Below, in pieces: positions 38,429 through 46,272 of a stretch of DNA of 64,000 nucleotides. The notes beneath the pieces are model-generated. The model ran no database searches, was not told the origin of the DNA, and was given only the letters and a program-made list of their open reading frames with translations. The DNA lies in assembly GCF_030252325.1 (NCBI RefSeq), contig NZ_CP126981.1, positions 3,100,001 through 3,164,000 on the forward strand. Reading direction: 5' to 3'. Within the stretch, counting starts at the first letter, position 1; each line of letters begins with the position of its first letter. The DNA comes from Candidatus Mycobacterium wuenschmannii (lineage in GTDB: Bacteria > Actinomycetota > Actinomycetes > Mycobacteriales > Mycobacteriaceae). Position numbers and translations under genes: made by a program.

Positions 38429-39868
38429 CTACGCCCGTGCCGTCAAGGCGTGCGCGGGAATGTCGCTGATCCGCGGCAGGCTCACGTAGAAGCGGCAGCC
38501 CTGCCCCGGTGCCGTCGTCACGTTGACCGTTCCGCCGTGCGCCTGCACCAGCGAGTCGACGATCGACAGGCCCAGACCGCTGCCGCCACTGCTGCGAGTG
38601 CGCGACGAGTCGGTGCGGTAGAACCGCTCGAAGATTCGCAGCGCATCCTCCTTGGTCATGCCGGGCCCCTCGTCCACGACTTCGAGAATCGCGTCCTCGG
38701 CGGTGGTGCCGACCCGCACGATGATGTCGGCGGATTCCGGGGTGTGCTGCATCGCGTTGGTCATCAGGTTGCCGAGCACCTGGCGTAGTCGCGCCTCGTC
38801 ACCGAGTACCTGCGGAGTACCGGGGCCGTCCACCACCTCGATGGCAATGGACCGGCTGGGCGACACCGCCTTTGCGTCGTGCACGGCGTCGGTGGCAAGC
38901 GCGAGCAGATCGACCCGCTTGCGCTCGATCGGGCGTTGCGCGTCCAGGCGGGCCAGCAGCAGGAGATCGTCGATCAGCAGGCCCATGCGGCGCGATTCGC
39001 TCTCGATGCGCGACATCACCATCTCCATGTCGCGCGCCGCACCCTGGCGGTACAGCTCGGCGAACCCGCGCATGGTGGTCAGCGGGGTGCGCAATTCGTG
39101 ACTGGCGTCGGTGATGAACCGGCGCATCCGGTCCTCGGAGTTGACGGCCTTCTGCGCTGAGGCCTCCGACGAGGCCAACGCCTGTTGAATCTGCGCGAGC
39201 ATTCCGTTCAGCGCCGCCGAGAGCCTGCCGACCTCGGTGCGCGAATCGCGTTCAGGCACACGGCGATCCAACTGCCCGGCAGCGATTGCGGCAGCCGTCT
39301 CTTCGACTTCCATCAACGGCTGTAGGCTCCGGTGCACCACCCACGACCCGGCGAGCCCGAGAACCAATAGCACCGCCGCACCGATGCCGAGTTGCAGCCA
39401 GGCCAGCGACCGCACGATGTGTTGAATCTCGGACAGGTCGTAGGCGACGGTGACGAGCCGGTTGGGCCCACGCATCGACACGACCCGCCACTGCACGCCG
39501 GAGTTGTCCACCGAGCCGACGGTGATCGGCTCGGGACCGACGTCACTATTGGAAGGCAGGACGGGTTCTGCGTGCCGGTCGTTGATGACGGTTCGGCCCC
39601 GACCGTCCGCGGCGAGGCTGCGCACGTAGAAATTCGACGGCGGCCGATCGAGGTTGGCGCCGTGCGGGATCTTTAGCGCGCCCCGGGGGGCCTGCGCCCA
39701 CCCACGCGACGCCTCTTCCAGCGTCTGGTCGGCGCGTTGGATCAGGTGTTGACGCAGGATCGAGGTCACCGCGATGCCCGACGCCGTCAATCCCATCGCC
39801 ACGAGTAGCAGGGTGGCGGCGACCAGCGCGACGCGCAGCGGCAGTTCGATCCGAATGTGGCGCGGCAT
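38429..39868 (-). CDS. phoR: Sensor histidine kinase PhoR
   Basis: A 479-residue membrane kinase. Helix 1 is in VALVAATLLLVAMGLTASG (about residues 13-32), then an extracytoplasmic sensor loop, helix 2 in LGIGAAVLLVLGLAGSWVV (about 150-170) and a HAMP linker. The phosphorylated His257 lies in DASHELRTPLTTMRGF, and the ATPase domain shows GNLMTNAMQHTP (N box), DEGPGMTKED and GSGLGLSIV. In mycobacteria PhoPR responds to acid and chloride and controls lipid and secretion genes. It begins six bases after phoP. Confidence 0.97.
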   Translation of the reverse strand: MPRHIRIELPLRVALVAATLLLVAMGLTASGIAVTSILRQHLIQRADQTLEEASRGWAQAPRGALKIPHGANLDRPPSNFYVRSLAADGRGRTVINDRHAEPVLPSNSDVGPEPITVGSVDNSGVQWRVVSMRGPNRLVTVAYDLSEIQHIVRSLAWLQLGIGAAVLLVLGLAGSWVVHRSLQPLMEVEETAAAIAAGQLDRRVPERDSRTEVGRLSAALNGMLAQIQQALASSEASAQKAVNSEDRMRRFITDASHELRTPLTTMRGFAELYRQGAARDMEMVMSRIESESRRMGLLIDDLLLLARLDAQRPIERKRVDLLALATDAVHDAKAVSPSRSIAIEVVDGPGTPQVLGDEARLRQVLGNLMTNAMQHTPESADIIVRVGTTAEDAILEVVDEGPGMTKEDALRIFERFYRTDSSRTRSSGGSGLGLSIVDSLVQAHGGTVNVTTAPGQGCRFYVSLPRISDIPAHALTARA

Positions 39869-39874
39869 AACGGG

Positions 39875-40591
39875 TTAGCGAGGCTCCCGCAGCACGTAGC
39901 CGACGCCGCGCAGGGTGTGCAATAGCCGCTTCTCACCGGTGTCGATCTTGCGGCGCAGGTACGACACGTACGACTCGACGACGTTGACATCACCGCCGAA
40001 GTCGTAGCGCCACACGTGATCCAGGATCTTCGGCTTGCTCAACACGGTTCCCGCGTTGATGACGAAGTAGCGCAACAAAGTGAACTCGGTGGGCGACAGC
40101 GAGACCGCCTCGCCGGCCTTCCACACCTCGTGGGTGTCCTCGTCGATTTCGATGTCGGCGAACGTGAGTCGCGCATTGCGACTCTCAGCGACGCCTTTTC
40201 CGGTGCGCCGCAGGATAACCCGCAGCCGGGCGACGACCTCCTCCAAGCTGAACGGCTTGGTCACGTAGTCGTCGCCGCCGAGCGTGAGGCCGGCGATCTT
40301 GTCCTGCAACGAATCCCGGGCAGTGAGGAACAGGGCGGGGGCGTCGATGCCGTCGGCGCGAAGCCGGCGCAGCACTCCGAAGCCGTCCATGCCGGGCATC
40401 ATCACGTCGAGGATCACGGCGTCCGGCTTGACGTCGCGAGCCAGATCGAGCGCCGTCGCGCCGTTGGTCGCGGTGTACACCTCGAAGCCCTGGAACTTGA
40501 GGCTGACCGACAACAGTTCGACGATGTTGTCCTCGTCGTCGACGACGAGGACACGTGCTTCGGGGGCTGCTTCTGGCATCGCTGCTGACAT
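39875..40591 (-). CDS. phoP: Response regulator PhoP
   Basis: The 238-residue protein is near-identical to M. tuberculosis PhoP from EARVLVVDDE on, but with an N-terminus about nine residues shorter. The phospho-acceptor is Asp62 in ILDVMMPGMDG; Thr and Lys switch residues sit in LFLTARDS and YVTKPFS. The OmpR-type winged helix ends in VNVVESYVSYLRRKIDTG, which reads direct-repeat sites. A matching direct repeat stands upstream (40625-40642), consistent with autoregulation. An AGGAGG lies 11 bases before ATG 40591; a second ATG is at 40579. Confidence 0.98.
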   Translation of the reverse strand: MSAAMPEAAPEARVLVVDDEDNIVELLSVSLKFQGFEVYTATNGATALDLARDVKPDAVILDVMMPGMDGFGVLRRLRADGIDAPALFLTARDSLQDKIAGLTLGGDDYVTKPFSLEEVVARLRVILRRTGKGVAESRNARLTFADIEIDEDTHEVWKAGEAVSLSPTEFTLLRYFVINAGTVLSKPKILDHVWRYDFGGDVNVVESYVSYLRRKIDTGEKRLLHTLRGVGYVLREPR

Positions 40592-40624
40592 GTCGTCAAT
40601 TCCCTCCTACGTAGCTGAAGAATG

Positions 40625-40642
40625 GCTCCGAGCTGGCTGTGA
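40625..40642 (-). promoter_or_regulatory. PhoP-box-like direct repeat upstream of phoP
   Basis: Read on the minus strand, TCACAGC at 40642-40636 is followed by four bases (CAGC) and TCGGAGC at 40631-40625. This is the layout of the mycobacterial PhoP box, two seven-base repeats with a four-base spacer: the first copy matches fully, the second at five of seven bases. It ends 33 bases before the phoP ATG and also lies 77 bases before the divergent gene. Confidence 0.6.
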
Positions 40643-40719
40643 CCGAGCTGAGAGTTCGTTGTAAGACCGATCACGGTCAACCACCACGGGATGTGGGCCG
40701 GGCTGAATACACTCGTGGA

Positions 40720-41463
40720 ATGAGTCTGGGCAAGAGTTTGGTGAGCCTCGCCACCGCGCCGGTGCGGGTCGGGCTCGCTGCGGCCGACGCGGGGGTGGGA
40801 ATCGCGACCACCGCGCTCGGCATGGCCCACCGCAGCCTCGGCGAGACCGGCACGACGGCCGCGGGTAACCCGGTCGCGCACATGCTCGGCATCGACGACG
40901 CGATGGCCCGCGCCAACCGGCTGGCCCGGCTGCTGGATGACGACGCTCCGCTCGGACGGGCGATTGCCACCGACGGCCCGATCGACCGGCTACTACGCCC
41001 GGGCGGGGTCGTCGACATGCTGACCGCCGACGGCGGCCTGCTCGACCGGCTGACCGCGGAGGGCGGCGGGCTGGAACGCGCGCTGAAGCCGGGCGGCATG
41101 GTCGACCAGTTGACCGCGGACGACGGGCTGATCGAACGCGTCCTCGCCGAGGACGGGTTGGTCGATCGGCTGCTGTCCGAGGGCGGCCTGGTGGACAAGC
41201 TCACCGCCCGCAACGGGCCACTCGAGCAGCTCGCCGCCGTGGCAGACACCCTGAGTCGATTGGCCCCCGGCATGGAAGCCCTCGAGCCGGCCATCGCCAC
41301 GCTGCAGGATGCCGTCAACGGCTTGACCATGGTGGTCAACCCCTTGAGCAACATCGCCGACCGGATCCCGTTGCCGGGCCGTCGGCCGGGCCGGCGCTCA
41401 CCCACCCGGACCGTGCGGTCGCAACGGGTCATCGACCACGAGAGCTCGGGTCAGGACGACTGA
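40720..41463 (+). CDS. Decapeptide-repeat protein, divergent from phoP (Rv0756c-like position)
   Basis: A 247-residue protein of unknown function. The N-terminus (SLVSLATAPVRVGLAAADAG) is an amphipathic, glycine/alanine-rich stretch. Residues 86-175 are nine 10-residue repeats in perfect register, consensus G-[LVM]-[ILV]-[DE]-[RK]-[LV]-[LT]-x-x-[GD], for example GLVDRLLSEG. The tail is basic (RRPGRRSPTRT). The repeats suggest a stacked-helix or solenoid surface. It shares the intergenic region, and maybe the PhoP box, with phoP. Equivalent position in M. tuberculosis is Rv0756c, itself uncharacterised. Confidence 0.8.
   Translation: MSLGKSLVSLATAPVRVGLAAADAGVGIATTALGMAHRSLGETGTTAAGNPVAHMLGIDDAMARANRLARLLDDDAPLGRAIATDGPIDRLLRPGGVVDMLTADGGLLDRLTAEGGGLERALKPGGMVDQLTADDGLIERVLAEDGLVDRLLSEGGLVDKLTARNGPLEQLAAVADTLSRLAPGMEALEPAIATLQDAVNGLTMVVNPLSNIADRIPLPGRRPGRRSPTRTVRSQRVIDHESSGQDD
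40975..41244 (+). repeat. Nine in-register decapeptide repeats (30-base units)
   Basis: Units read GPIDRLLRPG, GVVDMLTADG, GLLDRLTAEG, GGLERALKPG, GMVDQLTADD, GLIERVLAED, GLVDRLLSEG, GLVDKLTARN and GPLEQLAAVA. There are no insertions or deletions between units, while codons differ, so the repeat is old and under protein-level selection. Confidence 0.85.
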
Positions 41464-41491
41464 CCATCAGATCGGCGAGGTAAGCACGGCG

Positions 41492-41806
41492 TCAGTACGA
41501 CTGACCGTTGGCGTAACGCTGTCGCCGGTAGTGGCGACCGCTGCCGCGGTTTCTCGCCTTATATGTCGGCAACTGGCTGTCGCAATTGGGACAAATGAGA
41601 CGCAGATTTTCGCGGCGGTTATGGCCTTGATACGACATCCGGCCGCAAACTCCGCTGTCGAGCCACGCCTGCAGGAGCAGGCGTCGGCGGTGCGACTGTT
41701 GACATGCGTTGGTGCAGAAGACTTTTGGTCGGCGACCTACAAAATCGGCCCCGCTTCCGAGACAGCAAGTCGACATGGGAAGGACGCTATTCCTCGACAC
41801 CGACAC
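41492..41806 (-). pseudogene. HNH-endonuclease remnant beside tRNA-Thr
   Basis: The 104-residue frame has two recognisable ends of a phage-type HNH nuclease. The left part, RRPKVFCTNACQQSHRRRLL and QAWLDSGVCG, is the zinc-knuckle region. The right part, HNRRENLRLICPNCDSQLP then TYKARNRGSGRHYRRQRYANG, is the HNH C-terminus. The centre that should hold the second zinc pair and the HH/DGN catalytic loop is missing between CGRMSYQ and GHNRREN, about 30-40 residues by family length. It ends three bases from the tRNA's CCA, a typical landing place for integrating elements. It may still be translated, but nuclease activity is unlikely. Confidence 0.6.
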
Positions 41807-41809
41807 GAC

Positions 41810-41885
41810 TGGAGCCGCGTGAGAGACTCGAACTCTCGACCCTCGCTTTACAAGAGCGATGCTCTACCAACTGAGCTAACGCGGC
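41810..41885 (-). tRNA. tRNA-Thr (anticodon TGT)
   Basis: On the minus strand the acceptor stem GCCGCGT pairs with ACGCGGC, followed by discriminator T and an encoded CCA. The D arm has AGCTCAGTTGGTAGAGC. The anticodon loop CTTGTAA between TCGCT and AGCGA gives TGT, and the T arm is GAGAG-TTCGAGT-CTCTC. All stems are complete. Without CCA the gene is 73 bases (41813-41885). Confidence 0.97.
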
Positions 41886-41911
41886 CGGGCTTGGCTGGAT
41901 GAGCCACGGCG

Positions 41912-41917
41912 ATTCTA
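41912..41917 (-). promoter_or_regulatory. Possible -10 element of the tRNA-Thr gene
   Basis: TAGAAT on the minus strand lies 27 bases upstream of the mature tRNA 5' end. No convincing -35 hexamer is seen at the usual distance. Confidence 0.35.
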
Positions 41918-42040
41918 CGACGGATGGGTGTCCTCATCGCATGTGCCGGCTGACGCCGGCGATGGGGGCGAGCCAACTGGGCGTTGCTAGTCGCGAAATA
42001 CTGTCGATAAGGCCGAGGTCTCGACAGCAGAGGATTTCTC

Positions 42041-42505
42041 ATGAACTATCTCCGTCTCGCGTGTGCGCTGGGCGCTGTGTTGGCGGCTGCCGTCGTCCCG
42101 CTGCAGGCTCACGCCGATCCGCCGGTGCCGCCGGGGCAGCCGGTGAAGTGCTTGACCAACAGTCCCAAAAAGCAGGTTCTGGTTCCCTGCGATCTGCTCA
42201 ACGCGGGCGCCAACTTCCCGCCGGGGTACCGGTGCCCGCCGCCGCTCGAGCAGTACACAGAGGATGTGCAGGGTTGGTGTGGCGTGGGGCCCGGTCTGGG
42301 GGTCACGCCCCCGGGCCCTGCGGTTCCGGCAGGTCCGACCAGCCCCACATCGCCGACGAGCCCGACGTCTCCAACCAGTCCGACGTCCCCGACGTCTCCG
42401 ACGAGCCCCACGTCCCCGACCAAGCCGGCGAGCCCGAGCCCATCACCAAGTTCGGGGTCCACGCCCAGCCCGTCTCCGTCACCGAGTTCGGGCGGCACAC
42501 GCTAA
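42041..42505 (+). CDS. Secreted Cys-containing protein with (PTS)n tail
   Basis: A 154-residue exported protein of unknown function. The signal peptide is MNYLRLACALGAVLAAAVV with an AHA cleavage site before DPPVPPG. A short folded part of about 65 residues with four cysteines (VKCLTN, VPCDLL, YRCPPP, GWCGVG) probably forms two disulfides. The rest is nine Pro-Thr-Ser triplets followed by Ser/Pro-rich sequence. Such Pro/Thr-rich stretches are typical O-mannosylation targets in mycobacteria. Repeat number is likely to vary between strains. Confidence 0.8.
   Translation: MNYLRLACALGAVLAAAVVPLQAHADPPVPPGQPVKCLTNSPKKQVLVPCDLLNAGANFPPGYRCPPPLEQYTEDVQGWCGVGPGLGVTPPGPAVPAGPTSPTSPTSPTSPTSPTSPTSPTSPTSPTKPASPSPSPSSGSTPSPSPSPSSGGTR
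42335..42415 (+). repeat. Nine tandem Pro-Thr-Ser codon triplets (9-base units)
   Basis: Nine 9-base units encode PTS, followed by a divergent PTK unit. Codons vary mainly at serine (AGC, TCG, TCT, AGT, TCC), so the tract is not a simple DNA slippage array today. Confidence 0.8.
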
Positions 42506-42537
42506 GGGCGTCTGGCTTCACGCCCGCTAAGGTTCGC

Positions 42538-43356
42538 TCAGCAGGTGCCCAGTTGCTTACATTTCTGACCGCTGCCGGTAGTTGTCCCAGTCGACGAGCC
42601 AGTTGTCGAACCCGTGCTGGAGCCGGTGGTCGAACCGGTTGTGCTTGCAGTGGTCGAGCCGGTCGTCGTCCCAGTGGTCGAGCCGGTCGTCGTCCCGGTA
42701 GTAGAACCAGTTGTCGACGCAGTGGTCGAACCCGTGGTGCTGCCTGTCGTTGAACCGGTGGTGGTGCCATTTGTCGACCCCGTGGTGCTCCCGGTCGTCG
42801 AGCCCGTCGTCGACGCCGTGGTGCTCCCGGTCGTCGAGCCCGTCGTCGACGCCGTCGTCGATCCCGACGACCCTTTGCCGTTCGTATTCTCCGGACCGTT
42901 GGTGTTGCCCGGCCCGTTCGAATTGCCGTGGCCGGGCGGCCCGACCGGGATCGGGACGGGGATCGGGACGAAGATCGGAGGCGGGGCGGGAGCAAATGCC
43001 GGCGGTGGCGGCTCCGCCGGCTGCGGAACACCGGGCGCGGCCGGCGCTGGGACATACGGCGCGGCAGGCGCGGGTGCAATGGCAGCAGGTGCCGGCACGA
43101 GGGGTGCGGCCGGGGCGGGCACGATCGCGGCCGGAGCCGGCGCGATCGGGGCGGCGGGCGCCGGAACGACTGCCGCCGGCGCCGGCCCGGGCGGCGCTGC
43201 CGGTGGAGGCGGCCCCGTCACCTGACTGGAATTGGTGAGCGTGTAGGCGAGTCCGCCGCCGGCAAGGGCCACCGCAACCACCGAGGCTGCGAACAAGTAG
43301 GTCGGCAGGCGCGAACCGGCATCGGAGGTTGCCGGTGTGTTTCGTCTGGCGTTCAT
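42538..43356 (-). CDS. Membrane-anchored/secreted low-complexity protein (APAAP and GSTT repeats)
   Basis: From ATG 43356 the product is 272 residues with no known domain. A single hydrophobic segment, YLFAASVVAVALAGGGLAY (residues 20-38), should anchor or export it. Residues 58-117 repeat APAAP with inserted I, L, V or Y. After IFVPIPVPIPVGPPG and an N/G-rich bridge (GNTNGPENTNG), residues 165-261 are a nearly pure Gly-Ser-Thr-Thr array. It ends GQKCKQLGTC, a cysteine pair that may close a small loop. This could span the cell envelope as a glycosylated stalk (inference). Confidence 0.75.
   Translation of the reverse strand: MNARRNTPATSDAGSRLPTYLFAASVVAVALAGGGLAYTLTNSSQVTGPPPPAAPPGPAPAAVVPAPAAPIAPAPAAIVPAPAAPLVPAPAAIAPAPAAPYVPAPAAPGVPQPAEPPPPAFAPAPPPIFVPIPVPIPVGPPGHGNSNGPGNTNGPENTNGKGSSGSTTASTTGSTTGSTTASTTGSTTGSTTGSTNGTTTGSTTGSTTGSTTASTTGSTTGTTTGSTTGTTTGSTTASTTGSTTGSSTGSTTGSSTGTTTGSGQKCKQLGTC
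42574..42864 (-). repeat. Gly-Ser-Thr-Thr coding array (about 24 tetrapeptide units)
   Basis: Residues 165-261 of the minus-strand protein are built from GSTT, ASTT, GTTT and GSST tetrapeptides, a 12-base unit. Neighbouring units are very alike at DNA level, so recombination or slippage could change its length. Confidence 0.8.
43006..43185 (-). repeat. APAAP-type Pro/Ala repeat coding region
   Basis: Residues 58-117 of the same protein repeat PAPAAP with single inserted hydrophobic residues (VV, IA, IV, LV, IA, YV). The stretch is expected to form an extended polyproline-like rod. Confidence 0.7.
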
Positions 43357-43666
43357 AGTCGCGTCCTTCACGACGTGGCGAATAACTCCCACCCTGCCGC
43401 CATGAAACACCGCCCCGGGGCAAGCCGGAGCATTTCTGCAATATTTGCCGACACCGCTTGATCGCCGCTCCTGCACAAGGCTTTGGTGAATGGATTACCA
43501 ACAATTCGGGCGGTACCAATCACGGCGTCTCTTACAGAGAATTGAGATTCAAGCCGGTGCCGGACAGCGGCAGGTCTAGCGCCGCGCTATTTGCGCAACA
43601 GCCGCCCGGCGACGATTAAAATGTATTTGCTCCGTGGCCGCGCCAGGGCATGGAAATGTAGGTGAA
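43357..43666. other. 310-base intergenic region between divergent genes
   Basis: No gene or RNA is supported here. It is less GC-rich than its surroundings near its right end. A TAAAAT at 43617-43622 could be the -10 of the following plus-strand gene, with TTGCGC about 20 bases upstream as a poor -35. Confidence 0.4.
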
Positions 43667-44200
43667 ATGCAGCAGACACCCGAATCGGAGGTAGCGCCCA
43701 ATCCTCGTCGCATCCGCAATGCGGCGACCAGTGCGCTGATCATTGTCTTCCTGCTAACGGGCGTGGCGTGGAATCTGCCCGACGCCGCAATAACACGGGC
43801 GATAGCCCCAATCCTTCGGCCCATTGCGCTACCCCTCGGGCTCGACCAGAGTTGGTCGATGTATGCGCCGAATCCACCACGGCAGCAAGAGAATATCGAA
43901 GTGCATGTCACGATGGCGGACGGTTCCGACCGGGCGTGGACGCTTCCTCAGCTCAATCCCGTTCTAGGAGTAGAACTTTCGCACCGCTGGCGCAAAGTCA
44001 AAGAGACGCTGGTGACCGACCGGCAGTCGCGCGCGGACTTCGCCCACTGGGTCGTCCGCGAACTGAGCCGCCCCGGTGACCACCCCCGCCGCGTCGAGAT
44101 GATCCTGCGGACGGAGTCGATTTCACCACCCGGCACGAACGAGCCCCGACACACGGGTGCCGAATCGTTGTACATCGAATCGTTGGCCAACGACCGATGA
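43667..44200 (+). CDS. Membrane-anchored partner protein of the HTTM gene (DUF5819-like)
   Basis: A 177-residue protein starting at ATG 43667 after AGGTG. It has one membrane helix near residues 24-42 (ALIIVFLLTGVAWNLP), then LDQSWSMYAPNPPRQQENIE, a block I associate with small proteins encoded next to HTTM genes. The rest is a soluble domain outside or inside the membrane. Its stop overlaps the HTTM start by four bases (ATGA), showing tight coupling. Function is unknown. Confidence 0.7.
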   Translation: MQQTPESEVAPNPRRIRNAATSALIIVFLLTGVAWNLPDAAITRAIAPILRPIALPLGLDQSWSMYAPNPPRQQENIEVHVTMADGSDRAWTLPQLNPVLGVELSHRWRKVKETLVTDRQSRADFAHWVVRELSRPGDHPRRVEMILRTESISPPGTNEPRHTGAESLYIESLANDR

Positions 44201-45141
44201 CGGCGATCGCACACTCGACGCGCACGCAGCTGTCATCCATTGGCCAAGCGTGGCAATCGTTTTGGTTCGAGCCCCAGCCGATGTACACGCTTGGCCTGAT
44301 CCGAATGGCGTTCGGCGGGCTCGCGCTGCTGTGGAGCCTGTGGCTGTGGCCGATGCGCCACGGATTGCTGGACCCGCACGGAACGACGCCCGCACCGCCC
44401 TCGATCGCGTACACCTGGGGCGTTTTTCAGCTGTGGAACAGCGACCTCGCCATGGTCATCGGAATGATCGTGCTTGCGCTGGCGGCAGTCGCATTGCTGG
44501 TCGGCTGGCACAGCAGACCGGCGGCCATCGTCGCGTTTATTCTCATTTTGTCCTTCGAGCGACGGGTGCCGTCGGCCTTCAACGCGGGCGACGTTCTGGT
44601 TCGGATCGAAGCGTTGCTGCTCGCCGTATCGCCCTGTGGGGCCGCACTATCGCTCGACCAACGACGGCGTACGGGGTCGTTCTGGTCGGCGCAGACACGA
44701 GCACACTGGCCGATTCGCCTGATGCAGGTTCAGCTGTCGCTCATCTATCTCGCAGCGGCTCGCTCGAAATTGGCTGGGGAGACCTGGCTGGACGGCACCG
44801 CCGTCTCGTACGCGCTACGGGTCGAGGACATGCAACGCGTGCCGGTACCGCGATGGTTGGTGGAAAACCCCATGATCATGAACGTCGCGACCTGGGGCGC
44901 CATCGCGATCGAGGTATCAATCGCGATCCTGGTGTGGTCGCCACGTTTTCGACCGTTTGTGCTGACCGCCGGCGTCGTGATGCACGCGCTCATCGACCTC
45001 CACATCCAAATCGGCATCTTCAGCTACGCGACCTACGTCATGTACATCGCTTGGATCTCCCCCGAGACGGTGCGGAATTTGCCGGATAGAATTCGAGCTC
45101 GCCGTCAGCAGGTGCCTTTACAGAAGGCCCGACTTTTGTAA
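44197..45141 (+). CDS. HTTM-domain membrane protein
   Basis: A 314-residue polytopic protein of the HTTM family, the membrane fold shared with vitamin-K-dependent gamma-carboxylase. FWFEPQPMYTLGLIRMAFGG is the usual opening, followed by six or so helices and LSLIYLAAARSKLAGETWLDG, a family-typical block. Bacterial members have no established reaction. It is coupled to its membrane-anchored partner upstream and lies 10 bases before the phosphotransferase gene, hinting at a three-gene unit. Confidence 0.88.
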   Translation: MTAIAHSTRTQLSSIGQAWQSFWFEPQPMYTLGLIRMAFGGLALLWSLWLWPMRHGLLDPHGTTPAPPSIAYTWGVFQLWNSDLAMVIGMIVLALAAVALLVGWHSRPAAIVAFILILSFERRVPSAFNAGDVLVRIEALLLAVSPCGAALSLDQRRRTGSFWSAQTRAHWPIRLMQVQLSLIYLAAARSKLAGETWLDGTAVSYALRVEDMQRVPVPRWLVENPMIMNVATWGAIAIEVSIAILVWSPRFRPFVLTAGVVMHALIDLHIQIGIFSYATYVMYIAWISPETVRNLPDRIRARRQQVPLQKARLL

Positions 45142-45151
45142 TGCTGCATCG

Positions 45152-46261
45152 GTGAGCAACGTCGCCGCGGGATTCGGCTTGGCCGCACACGTGAGCCGCG
45201 GCATCCAGCGGGTAGTGACCGATGCCGCGCTCGGCCGATTTCGCTCGCTCCCGCGCTCGATCAATGAGCTTGACGCGCAAGCACTCTCGACGATCATGGG
45301 CCGCCGCGTCGCATCGGTGTCGGTGATCGGCGGCGACGCCGGCACATCGTCGCGCGCTCGATTGGCACTGACCGGGGACGGCGTCCCCGCCTCGGTGTTC
45401 GTCAAGATGCCCGCCGAGACGGTCGCGACCCGGCTGATGGGCGAACTGGGCCGACTGGCCCACACCGAGGTGATGTTCTACCGCGAACTCGCGCCGCAGC
45501 TGACCGGCCTGCCCACGTCATACGGGTCGGCCTTCGACTCGCTGACCGGTCGCTTCGTGCTGGTCCTCGAAGACCTCGCGGTCGACCCCTGCGTATTTCC
45601 GGACACGTTGCATCCACTCGACCAAGACCAGGCGGCCACGATCGTCGAGTTGCTGGCCACGCTGCATGCGACGTTCTGGGGCAAGACAACCCGGTGGGTG
45701 TACTCCGCCTCCGGCGACGACACCTCGCTGCTGACCGGCCCGCTGCTCAATACCTCGGCCCGTCGGCTTGGAGAGCGAACAGATATTCCTGTCGAGGACG
45801 GCCGGTTCATCATCGACAACTATCGCACCGTCGCGAAACTCATTGATGCGCAACCGAACACGGTGATGCACGGCGACGCCCATCCCGGCAACGTCTATTT
45901 CCGCAACGGCGAGGCCGGGCTGCTCGACTGGCAGGCCGTGCGGCGGGGGCACCCGGGTCGGGAGCTGTCCTACACGCTCGTCACCGGCATGACCACCGCC
46001 GACCGCCGGTCCAGCGAACGCGAGCTGCTGGGCACCTACCGGCACGCCCTGGCCGCCGCCGGTGGTCCGGAGCTGAACGCCGACGACCTCCTGCTGCGCT
46101 ACCGGCAGGGTGCGCTGTACGCCTATGTGGCACCGCTGATCACCGCGGGCATGGGTGGCATGCAGGACGAAGGCATTGCGCTGGAAGGGGTTCGACGCGG
46201 TGTGGCCGCGCTGAACGATCTGGAGACCGTCGCCGCACTCCGGCTATCCTTGGGGTCGTAG
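45152..46261 (+). CDS. Aminoglycoside-phosphotransferase-fold kinase
   Basis: A 369-residue kinase-like protein with GTG start. The catalytic Brenner motif is MHGDAHPGNVYF (His240, Asp242, Asn247) and the metal-binding Asp259 is in GLLDWQAV. The N-terminal lobe has SVSVIGGDAGTSSRARLALTG and VFVKMP with the ATP lysine. It is closest in feel to the ecdysteroid-kinase-like branch common in actinobacterial catabolic regions, so a sterol or other alcohol is a more likely substrate than an antibiotic (inference). Confidence 0.87.
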   Translation: MSNVAAGFGLAAHVSRGIQRVVTDAALGRFRSLPRSINELDAQALSTIMGRRVASVSVIGGDAGTSSRARLALTGDGVPASVFVKMPAETVATRLMGELGRLAHTEVMFYRELAPQLTGLPTSYGSAFDSLTGRFVLVLEDLAVDPCVFPDTLHPLDQDQAATIVELLATLHATFWGKTTRWVYSASGDDTSLLTGPLLNTSARRLGERTDIPVEDGRFIIDNYRTVAKLIDAQPNTVMHGDAHPGNVYFRNGEAGLLDWQAVRRGHPGRELSYTLVTGMTTADRRSSERELLGTYRHALAAAGGPELNADDLLLRYRQGALYAYVAPLITAGMGGMQDEGIALEGVRRGVAALNDLETVAALRLSLGS

Positions 46262-46272
46262 ATTCTTTACCC

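Noticed and set aside
42574..42864. Regular short repeats that might suggest a CRISPR array
   Set aside because: The period is 12 bases, the units are contiguous with no spacers, and the region is an open coding frame for GSTT tetrapeptides.
42614..43225. A 203-residue plus-strand frame full of VEPVV and VVxPV repeats
   Set aside because: It is the antisense shadow of the GSTT/APAAP repeat gene; the minus-strand protein has a start, a membrane segment and a sensible end, the plus-strand one has none.
44197..45141. Vitamin-K-dependent gamma-carboxylase
   Set aside because: Only the shared HTTM membrane fold is visible; the catalytic lumenal domain of the carboxylase is absent.
45152..46261. 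Aminoglycoside resistance gene
   Set aside because: The fold is shared by many kinases; context and sequence look like the general APH/ecdysteroid-kinase-like group, so resistance should not be claimed.
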